DNA of 64,000 bases from Gossypium raimondii. Taxonomy: Eukaryota > Streptophyta > Magnoliopsida > Malvales > Malvaceae. The notes under the pieces were generated by a model. It saw only the letters and a program-made list of their open reading frames with translations, was not told the DNA's origin and ran no database searches. Of this stretch, positions 37,319 to 46,845 are shown in pieces. Position 1 is the stretch's first letter. Every line of letters starts with the position of its first letter. The position numbers were made by a program, and so were the translations under genes. The stretch covers positions 58,595,371 through 58,659,370 of the forward strand of contig NC_068567.1 in assembly GCF_025698545.1 (NCBI RefSeq). The letters are read 5' to 3'.

Positions 37319-39096
37319 AATTATAAAGTATGAAAACATAAGTACATATATATAAATAAAAGTACGTATGTGTATATATATTTCATAAAGATAAAAGAGA
37401 TACAAATATACATATTATAAAGTAAAACAATGTAAATATGTTCATATGGAAATATATATATATATATGCATGTGAATTATGATAAAATAAAAAGAAAAAA
37501 TATAAAAGTATACATATGTATTCATAAAATTAAAAACAATATGTACGTATATATATTAAAAAAATCGTATGTATGTATATATATATATAGGAAAATAATA
37601 AAAGGCATATAGATATATATAGACATATATATATAAATTATAAAATATAAAAATGCGTTTGTATGTATATATAAATAGATTATAAAATGTATGTACAAGT
37701 AGAAAGCATATATATAGATATATATATATAGAATAAAAAATACAAGAAATACAAAAAAACAAAGCTAATCAATATATTAACCCAATAGTAACGAATAAAT
37801 AAATAGGCAAATAAAACTAATAATGATAATAAATAATAATAATAATAATGATAATAATAACAATAATAATAATAATAAAACTAATTTAATAATAATAGAA
37901 ATAACAATGACACGACCAAATTGCAGATAAAACAAAATCTCAGGGGATAAATCAGAATCAAATAAGGCAAAGGACCGAATTACACTACGCTAATGAAACG
38001 GAGGGACTGAAATAGTAAATATCCCGCACTCCAAAACACATCACTTTGCGTAGGACTAAAATGAAACGGGATTAAAGTTATGCGACAAAATTGAAAGATA
38101 AAAAAAAACTCGATTGCAAACAAATAAAAATGGAGAAGGACTAAAAGGGTAAATAACCCAAAAGTTGAAAACGCGCGGATCCTCCCCGAGCGGGTCTGTC
38201 ACATGAAGTCTCTCTGCCAAACAAATACTGCTTTTGAGATGATTATTTAAACCCCAAAAAAAATTTTTAGCTTCATTTTCTGTTTTTTTCTCAAAAAAAC
38301 AAACTAAAACCTTTCTTCCTCCCTCACTCCCTCAAGGCTTTCGGCCTTGGATTCAGGCCTCCGCCGCGCCACCTCCATGGCCAGTGGCCGGAGTTGCATG
38401 AAATGGGCTTTTCAGCCCTCCCCTTTCGGTTTCCTCGAAGGCTTGGCCTTCTCCACCGCGAGATCGAGAAGAGAAAAAAAAAGAGGCCCCTCTCCACGTT
38501 CGACTCCGACGACGGTGAAGATGGGCACCGACGCCAGCCTTTGAAACGAACAGGTACCTTTTTCCTTTGTTTAGTTTTTTTCTTTTTTAAAAAAGGTATA
38601 ACAGACAACAACAACAAAAAATAAAAAAAATTAAAAGCAAAGAAAAAAAGGGTGCGCAAGAACAGAAAAAGAACTGGAATCAACCTTTTCAATTTTTCTT
38701 CTTTTTATTAAGTTGTTTTTTTTTACAAAAAAGATCGGAAGACCGAGCCTACAAAGATGATATTCAGCCTCTTTATAGCCGATTTTGCTTCTATCTTTTT
38801 CTGCTATTGCTGCTTGCGTGTTTGCTTCTTTGTTGCAGGGACTGATGGTGGAGTTGGTGGCGGAGATGGGACAAGACGAACGGTGGTGGCGTAGCAGGTT
38901 GGTGGCTAGGGTAGGTTAGGGTTTCTGTCACTAGTTTAGGTTATGGGCTAGGTTTATTTTGGGCTGAATTGGGTTTGATTGTTAATTGATTTGGGTTGTA
39001 GTGTTTGGGTTTTGTAATTGGGCTAAATGGACTATTTTTATTTTTTGTATGGTTTGATTCATTTGTTGCGGGCCCGGGCAAATTTGGGCTTCTACA
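36388..39096 (-). repeat. 3' LTR of the inner element (left copy)
   Basis: 2709 bp, starting TGTGGACACC (one change from TGTTGACACC) and ending TTGGGCTTCTACA. It has AT-rich (TA)n tracts (37280-37740) in one half and a GC-richer portion (38160-38560) followed by 'gcgggcccgggcaaatttgg'. The open frames at 38324-38692 fall in this LTR and are not genes. Confidence 0.88.
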
Positions 39097-39111
39097 GCTG
39101 CCCCTCTTTGC
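39097..39111 (-). other. Polypurine tract of the inner element
   Basis: On the minus strand the sequence AGCAAAGAGGGGCAGC ends directly at the TGTAGAAGCCC start of the LTR, the position required for plus-strand priming. Confidence 0.7.
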
Positions 39112-39269
39112 TCGTTGTCGTGTAACGAGAACAGAGTAAAGACTAAGAAAGACCAAATTTGTCCGGTCTTGCCGAGTCTTGACTTCTCTTGATGCTTCTT
39201 TTCTTCAGGTAGCCTCCTTCCAATCCACTGTATCTTATTGCTTAGATCCACTCCACTGCACTTCAGAAA

Positions 39270-40780
39270 GATCTGACTTGTAGCTTCAATATTCTTCGTA
39301 GCAACTTCAGGGGGACGATGTTTGTGTTTTTTCTGTCTGCTCTGCTACTGCTTAGGGAGATAATATCAGTGGTTTATAGCTTTAATCTGCTCTACAGCAA
39401 CTTCAGAGAGATAAGATTTGCTATCTTCAATATGTTCGTCGAGGAAGATTCGCCGTTGCGGCCTCAATCTTTTAATTACAATATCGAAAAAAGCAAGATT
39501 CGCCGTTGTGGCTTCAATCTGTTCTGTTGCACTGCCTGGAATGTAAGATTCACCGTTGTGGCTTCAATCTTTTAAATTACAATGTCAGGGAAGTGAGATT
39601 CGCCGTCGTCGCTTCAATCTATTCCGCTGCACTGCTTGGAAAGTAAGATTCGCCATTGTAGCTTCAATCTTTCTAATTGTAATGTCGGGGAAGCAAGATT
39701 CGCCATTGTGACTTCAATCTGCTCCACTGCAAAGCTAGGAAAGTAAGATCCGCTGTTGTAGCCTCAATCTTTTTAATTGCAATGTCAGGGAAGTAAGATC
39801 CGCTGTTGTAGCTTCAATCTGTTCCACTGCAACGCTAGGAAAGTAAGATCCGCTGTTGTAGCTTCAATCTTCTTAATTGCAATGTCAGGGAAGTAAGATC
39901 CGCTGTTGTAGCTTCAATATGTTCCACTGCAACACTAGGAAAGTAAGATCCGCTATTGTAGCTTCAATCTTTTTAACTGCCGGGGAAACAAGATCCGCTG
40001 TTGTAGCTTCAATCTTCTTAATTGCAATGTCAGGGAAGTAAGATCCGCTGTTGTAGCTTCAATCTGTTCCACTGCAACGCTAAGAAAGTAAGATTTGTTG
40101 TTGTAGCTTCAATCTGTTCCACTGCAACGCTAGAAAAGTAAGATCTGTCGTTGTAGCTTCAATCTTCTTAATTGCAATGTCAGGAAAGTAAGATCCGCTG
40201 TTGTAACTTCAATCTGTTCCACTGCAACGCTAGGAAAGTAAGATCCGCAGTTGTAGCTTCAATCTTCTTAATTGCAATGTTAGGGAAGTAAGATCCGCTG
40301 TTGTAGCTTCAATCTGTTCCACTGCAACGCTAGAAAGGTAAGATCTGCTGTTGTAGCTTCAATCTTCTTAATTGCAATGTCAGGGAAGTAAGATCCGCTG
40401 TTGTAGCTTCAATCTGTTCCACTGCACCGCCTGAAAATAAGATTCGCCGTTGTGGCCTCAATCTTTTGATTGCAATGTCAGGGAAGTGAGATCTGCCATT
40501 GTAGCTTCAATCTGTTCCGCTGCACCGCTTGAGAAAGTAAGATTCGCCGTTGTGGCCTCAATCTTTTGATTGCAATGTCAGGGAAGTGAGATCCGCCGTT
40601 GTAGCTTCAATCTGTTCCGCTGCACCGCTTGAGAAAGTAAGATTCGCCGTTGTGGCCTCAATCTTTTGATTGCAATGTCAGGGAAGTGAGATCCGCCGTT
40701 GTAGCTTCAATCTGTTCCGCTGCACCGCTTGAGAAAGTAAGATTCGCCGTTGTGGCCTCAATCTTTTAAATTGCAAACTA
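39270..40780 (-). repeat. About thirty 50-bp tandem units, alternating dimer, in the 3' UTR of the element
   Basis: The basic unit is 50 bp. Two subtypes alternate over most of the array: one has 'tgttccactgcaacgct' and the other 'cttaattgcaatgtcag', both led by 'agatccgctgttgtagctt'. The working period is therefore about 100 bp. Units at the edges (39270-39700 and 40430-40780) use the variant lead 'gattcgccgttgtggc'. The array lies between gag and the PPT, the known place of satellite-like arrays in Ogre/Tat elements. Confidence 0.88.
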
Positions 40781-41940
40781 TGGTTACTTCGATCTGCTTC
40801 TGTCAACTTAGGAAAGCAAGACCTGCCATCCTCATTGATCTGTTCTTTGGGGAACATGACCTATATGAACCTATTTATGCCTAGTGATTATGATAAAAAT
40901 GAATCAACATACCCTGGCTAAATGCGTATGCATGAATGCAAAATGATCTTTCAATATTTGAGTTGTTATTGCCCCTTGCTCAATAAGTCCTTATGCCAAC
41001 GCGTTCGAATACTGTCTTGTCCGGTTGGTAATGTTCATCTCTTACTTGGTCGGATTGCCCCCACTGTATTCTTCAAAGTTTAACTTATTGTGATTTTCAA
41101 GGTTAAGCCCATCGTAATTTGGGACAATTGAAAACCATCCTCCTCCTACTGTAAATTAGGAGTACATTATCTGAATTTCCTTGGCTACTTACACCATTTC
41201 TAGGGCGTCGCACCAATAGTTTATGCATAATTGCAAAATTTCCTTTTCCGAAGAACCTCTTCTTATCATTCGGTACTCATTGAAACCTTGTCACCAACAT
41301 GACATCTTCTCATTTTGTTCAATCCTTGTTTGGACAACAAAGTTTGAAAGGATAGTCCTGATTTAGGCTTTTCCTTCTTAGATATTTCACCCTTTAAACT
41401 TGGTGTTTTCTAAACAGTAGTCCTGTTTCAGGTTCCTATATTATTTAGAAACTTCTAGAGTAATATGTAAACTTCCCTTGTGAAAGTAATATTTTTCCAT
41501 TAATCATTATTCCAATGCAACATGCTTGCAAAAAGGGTTATAACAATGGATAAGAATAAAGATGGTTCTGAGCATAGCTCAAAATGAATAAATTATCAAA
41601 ATAGTAAAGAATGATAATAATAAAAAATTTGATTGGGAATGTATATCTTAGAAAAGAAAAAGTATTCCAAGAACAACAAATTTAATATATAAATAATATG
41701 AAGGTTGGGTGCCCCAGATATCGCAGCTTGAATTTCTCTGTACAAACTTTCTGAAGACATGTGTTTAGGAGATCAACAGGACTTTGTCGATGCCCCAAGA
41801 TGTCACCTACCATTTCCTACTGATTCAGGTATAGCAAGATCACCATATGTCCCGATCTGATCAAAATTTGAGCTGCTCTGATCGCCTCATCCCCCAATTT
41901 GATCCAAAATTTGAGTCGCTCTGATCACTTAATGTCCCAT
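40781..41940 (-). other. Non-coding interior of the element, 3' side
   Basis: No long frame or recognisable domain on either strand. Short frames are interrupted every few dozen codons. It probably belongs to the 3' UTR or is decayed interior. Confidence 0.5.
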
Positions 41941-43610
41941 TATGATCAAAAGTTTGAGCCGCCCTTTTCGGGTTTTCAACTCAAATCCCCTTTGGTCTAA
42001 AGGTGCCCTTTGCGGGTTTTCACCCTGGCCTTTCCCTTTTTTTTTTTTGAACTCATTGGATTAGGCATGTCCTCCTCATCCTTTCCGATCAAGATTGAAG
42101 CTTTTCCAGATAAGGCCTTCCACATAAGGTTCTTCCCATCTTGGCATGAAGTTCTTTTTGTGTGGGAAGGATCTTATTCGATACTAGGTTCTCTCACGGA
42201 ATTCTCTTCTTCTTCTCCCTCTTTTTTTTTGACCTCGCATCATTTGCTTTTGGTGCATTTGACCATGATGGATAACTTTGAACATTCCTCCTCGATCGGG
42301 ATTGGGTCTAAAAACTCAGAAAGAATCTCGTCTTCAACAGGCAAAATCGCGATAGGCCCAAGAGAACGGCATTGCCCCAACAGAGTTTTTTTTTTTAAAG
42401 TGCCCTTTGCGGATTTTTACCTTGGTCTTTTCTTCTTCTTTAAACGAAGTGTTTCTTTACTGGATCCGAGTTTATAGGATTGGCAATCTCTCTCAGGATC
42501 AGTGCTCCTCTGAAAATGGTCTTCTTTACAATATAGAGACATTCCTGGTTTGGCATTCATTTCCTTTTAGAATCCTTTCGTTAAGAAAGAGTCTTTTCAA
42601 CATCCAGCCCTCTCGTGGAATTCTCTGAGATGAGCCTATTTATTATGGGCTCATATTATTTATTTATGGTACATCCGACCCTGATGAATAGCTTTTAACC
42701 CTTTTCCTAAGGCCAACTGCTCACATCGCGATTGGATCCCTCCAACAAGCAATAAAGGGATTTTAATAGGTAAAACTACCTCAATCCTGTAGACCCAAAA
42801 GAGAGGTGTTGCCCCAGTACAGATGTTCGACAAACAAGGAGGGCAAATGGTAATTTCTCATGCCAGTCCCTGTTCACCTCTAGGTAATTCGGTGACAAAA
42901 CGTGGTGTCTACTTCTGAATTGATTTCAGACCTCAGTTATCGTGCTATCATTTAAGTTCAATGCATTTTCCAATATCATCCTCTCTGAAATTCTGTATCG
43001 GTATAGGATGACCTTGATCCATGCTGTAGCCTCTCAAAAATGAAGCAATGCCCATTAGAAGTCTTCGATAATGGTGATGTCTATGCCCCATTTTGCTCAA
43101 AATTTGAGTCGCCCTTTTTCGGGTTTTCAACTCAGATCCACCTTTGGTCAAAGCGCCCTTTGCGGGTTTTCGCCTTAACCTCTCATTTTTATTTTTATTT
43201 TTATTTTTATTTTTATTTTTATTTTTATTTTTATTTTTATTTTTTCTTGTTTTTTCTCCTTTTTTTTTACTTCGATTTTTTTATTTTTGTTTTTGTTTTT
43301 GTTTTTGTTTTGAGTCTGAACTGATGAGATTAGGCAAGTCCTGGTCATGCTTTTCGACCAGAATCAATGTTATTCTAAAGTCTTCCACATAAGATCTTCC
43401 ACTTTCATCTTGCATGTGAGAAACCTTCTTTGGTACCAGATTTCTTTCATAGAGCCCTTTTGGGACGCAACTACGACAGAAAAATTTTGGATCTTCCTCT
43501 TTAATCAGGATAAAATCCAGCAACATCTTGAAGGGATGGGAACTTGACTTCAAATGGGCAAAGCTATGCTGACTCTACGAGAGAGGCATTGCCCCGACAA
43601 AGAATTGCAT
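41941..43610 (-). repeat. Three diverged copies of a 0.4-0.6-kb module inside the element
   Basis: The landmark 'tgccctttgcgggttttc' (with variants) recurs at about 42003, 42401 and 43151. Two copies are preceded by 'aaa.tttgag.cgccctttt.cgggttttcaactca'. Each copy then has a T-rich tract, a 'gaa.tcattgg.ttaggca.gtcct'-like line in two of them, and closes with 'attgccccaac', 'ttgccccagta' or 'attgccccgac'. Order is preserved; length differs. No protein frame. Confidence 0.65.
43185..43320 (+). repeat. (ATTTTT)n and (GTTTTT)n microsatellites
   Basis: About ten ATTTTT units (43185-43245) and, further on, about five GTTTTT units (about 43287-43315). They sit in the T-rich part of the third interior module. 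The long Phe-rich frames here are artefacts of this repeat. Confidence 0.88.
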
Positions 43611-44332
43611 CGTTCGCACTGTAAATTTCTGATATCATGCTGCTGTGCAGATTTTATTATAAGAATCGAGGCATACCCTGGTATGATCATACAAAGACGT
43701 CCTTGAACTCTAGAGGTAACTCAACAAGTTCTTGCTTCGTTTCTGTGGTCAGGTCAATTCTAGTCTTCACCAAGCTCACTATTTCTAATGATTCCTTAAG
43801 AGGTAGGATCTGTTTATCCTCTTGTTCTACCATCCTCTACAAGTCCAGAGATAGGCTATAATCTATGTCATCTTCAAAGGCGTAAGATCCCTCTAAACAC
43901 ATGTCTCGCTCAAAAGGAGATTCTAAATCTGTAGCAGTGTCATTCATGTCGTTGATATTCAGGGACCTATTGTAGGTACAAGAGAATATACAAAGAATGT
44001 ATGAATTTAAGAATAATTATCTGCACAGTATGATTATGAATAAATGAAAGAATTATTTGGATGAAAGAATAAAAGAATAAAAATAATAATCATTCATAAT
44101 AAATGACAGAATATTGGTTCAAAAGATCGCAAAAATGCATTCCATTAAAATAACGACGTTCAGACATGAGCCTATTTCACAAAAGACTTCTTGTTGCCTC
44201 TAAGCTGAAAGCAACAAGTGTGTTTTGAATATTACTATGAGTAAGCTCTAAATACTACAGGGGTTTCTTTAGAACATTCCCAAGTTTATAAGGGCGAACA
44301 TCTAATAAGATCTCTTCCCCGGTTGCCTCTTC

Positions 44333-45290
44333 CTATTCGGCACTGATGTGAACGTTTCCCAACATCTCTTCATTCATTGCATTCCTTCCATTATCCGTAT
44401 AATTGAGTAGCGGATTTTCTGTACTGAGTGAATCCTCAAATTTGACGATGCCCATATTAATAAACCTTTCGACCAGCTTTTTAAAGGCAATGCAGTTTTC
44501 TATGGAATGCCCCATATTTCCCTCATGATATTCGCATTGTGCATTTGCGTCATGCCATCTAGGGTACGGAGGTTGTGGAGTTTCATGTAGAGAGGGGTAA
44601 CAATGCGCACATTGAATAAGCTTTGATACAACTCCTTATACGACATCGGAATTGGTGTGAATTGGAGGTTCTCAGTGCCTTGTTTCACATAAGGTTCTTG
44701 CTTTAAAGGGCTCTGATGGCTGGTGGTTGCCGTCTTTTGTTGGCCCGCAATGATTGGTTTTGAGTGGCCTCTGTTATACCTACCTGTATTATCCCATTTA
44801 TTCCCCTTCTTCCTCGGGGCCTTTGTAGTACCTAGGTACTCCACCCTTGCCTGCTTTGTTTCAGCCGGGCTATCGAGAGCAACAGGAAAATTGTTCCTCA
44901 CATTGGACCTTGGGTCTGTCAAGTAACCCACCGGTGTTTCTATACCACCGACATCTTGTTGTGATCGATAGTAAAGAGTGTCATGTGTGGGCCCATCCTA
45001 CCGGACTTGGACACTTGTCGGAGTATAATCTAGGGAATGGGTAAGATTATTATTATCAACCCCAAAGTGGGTCACTGGGTCCTTCCTTTTTCTAACTCTC
45101 CAGCTGACAGTCGGTTGAACTGACTCATCAAGGTTCTCTGTAATTCTAGCATCTGATCTCTCATCTCCTGTTGAAATTCAGTCAATTGCTTTCACATCTG
45201 AATCTGCATTCGCTCTAATTTTTCCAACCTTCGTTCCATTTCTCTAGTCTTTGCTTGGATATCGTAAGGGTGTTTGGTTGGTTGGTTTTC
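44333..45290 (-). pseudogene. Broken gag of the inner element
   Basis: Reading on the minus strand from about 45290, a Gln/Glu/Arg/Met-rich coiled-coil start is followed by in-frame TGA stops (near 45197 and 45079). A longer frame (44931-44500) follows, and a further frame (44515-44333) carries a retroviral-type zinc-knuckle variant CX2HX5HX4C with GHSIENC at its heart, the form found in Tat-lineage gag. The two last frames are offset, so at least one frameshift separates them. The gag is thus not translatable as one protein. No capsid assignment beyond the knuckle is attempted. Confidence 0.75.
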
Positions 45291-45479
45291 CAGGTTAGCT
45301 GAAATAAATTTACTCGTTTAGACTCTTTCAATGGATTTTAATGCATGTAATGCAATGTGATGCAAATGCATGAAATGAATGCCTAAAGAGACGTTGATTC
45401 TGATTCAATTACATTTAGAAAACTTTTCTAGAAAGCAAATTCCCTTACATAAAACAGATACATGTACGGCCTCACCCTC

Positions 45480-45860
45480 ATATTCCAAGAAACAACATTG
45501 GTCTTTTTCTTCATCCGCATATTTGAGGTAATCTCGCCAATAAATGCCATTGCTAGCTCCTTCTTTTGATCTTGGTCGCGATCCATCATCTGCCCATCTT
45601 CATAAGGCTCGTCAGCTTCTTGAAACGTCGAAGGCTCTTAGACAATCGCCTTGAATCCTCAGGCCACAAAGTAGGGTCATGAACTCTTCTATCGCCCTTC
45701 TTGCGTTCCTCAAAATATATTCAGGAAGTCGTATTATTTTCCACCTTACCAAGGAATTCGTATTCCATGACAAGCTTTCTAATTTAGTAATCGAACTTGA
45801 ATTCATATCTCTTTCCTAAGATGCAAATGCAATGCAATGCAATCATAATCAAAACACAAC
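45480..45860 (-). other. Short open stretch upstream of gag, possible relic of an extra ORF
   Basis: A 64-codon frame (45806-45612) and neighbouring short frames in other phases lie between the leader repeats and gag. Ogre elements are known for an additional ORF before gag. Sequence identity with such an ORF cannot be shown here, so this remains a suggestion. Confidence 0.3.
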
Positions 45861-45927
45861 AAGAGGGGTTAGTACAAAACATAAGCAAGCACAGAAAACA
45901 AAAAGTACCTAATCAGGTAGATACTAG

Positions 45928-46640
45928 GGGTTTGGAGTGGCTCTACCTAGGTTAAGTTCCTAAGTCTACTATATGAGGGTTGGTTCTAAAGTCAAGGTAC
46001 CCGAACCAGCAGATTCCTCGATCTTCACCCATTATAGGCTCATACAGACCGAGTTCGGTTCAGGAAAATACATTTCCCTATGGCTGCATGGAGATGAAAA
46101 TCACACGAAGACATAGGTACAGATGTATTCTGGAAGCGATCCACTATCCTGCACGGAGGTTAAAACCTCACGAAGGACTAGTTTCTCACTCCCACCTAAA
46201 AGGGAATAATCGAGTGATTATGTAATGCAACATGCAGAAATATATCAAAATTCAAACCAATAGAGCAATTACAAACCGAAGCAATAATAATCGTAACAAA
46301 AACGGACAAACATACAACAAAATGACCGTAGATTTGAACCAAGCTTTCGGGTGACCTCTAGGCATTTGGTGTGGTTCTACCTAGGGTGGGCTCTTAAGGC
46401 TCATTATATGCGGCTCGGTTCTAACGTAAGGGTACCTGAGCCAGCAGATTCCTCGATCCTCACCCATTATAGGCTCATATGGACCGAGTTCAGTTCAGGG
46501 GAATACATTTCCCTATGGCCATGCGGAGATGAAAATCTCACGAAGACATAGGTACGAATGTATCCCGGAAGCGATTCACTATCCCATGCGGAGGTGAAAA
46601 CCTCACGAAGGCGTAGTTTCTCACTCCCACTTAAAAGGGT
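45928..46640 (-). repeat. Duplicated 0.28-kb leader module with small hairpins
   Basis: Copy A (about 45928-46207) and copy B (about 46362-46640) share 'cagattcctcgat', 'cacccattataggctcata', 'gaccgagttc', 'atacatttccctatgg', 'cgaagacataggtac' and 'tttctcactcccac'. Each copy holds a smaller internal repeat around 'ggagatgaaaatctcacg' and 'ggaggtgaaaacctcacg', which form 5-bp stems with 4-nt loops. The module follows the PBS in the 5' leader, where packaging or translation signals of LTR elements normally lie. Confidence 0.82.
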
Positions 46641-46823
46641 GTGACCCGTGGTCATGCAATGCAATGTGCAATACTATCAAAAGGCTTAAACAAAAAATTA
46701 AACATATTGAAGACCAAAAAATGATAGACAAAATGCGACTAAAGGATCGTACTTTTAAACTAATTTTTTAATTTTTGACAAAAAGACAAAAAATAATCAA
46801 CTCGTGGCTTGACTCTCGCGTTT

Positions 46824-46842
46824 GTCCCCAGCGGAGTCGCCA
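46824..46842 (-). other. Primer-binding site of the inner element
   Basis: On the minus strand TGGCGACTCCGCTGGGGAC starts 3 nt after the 5' LTR end. It begins with TGG, complementary to a tRNA CCA tail. The same sequence type, attributed to an arginine tRNA, is described for Ogre-lineage elements (recalled, not checked). Confidence 0.8.
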
Positions 46843-46845
46843 AGC

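Noticed and set aside
35965-37762. Tyr/Ile-rich frames in LTRs (also 47513-48222)
   Set aside because: Translation of (TA)n-rich LTR sequence; the same frames occur in both LTR copies for that reason.
38324-38692. 122-codon and partner frames in a GC-richer part of the left LTR
   Set aside because: They lie wholly inside an LTR, are not kept intact in the right LTR, and are low-complexity.
39270-40780. CRISPR-like array (regular 50-bp spacing)
   Set aside because: Whole units are repeated, with no unique spacers; it is a eukaryotic tandem repeat inside an LTR element.
43040-43392. Phe-rich frames
   Set aside because: Direct translation of (ATTTTT)n and (GTTTTT)n microsatellites.
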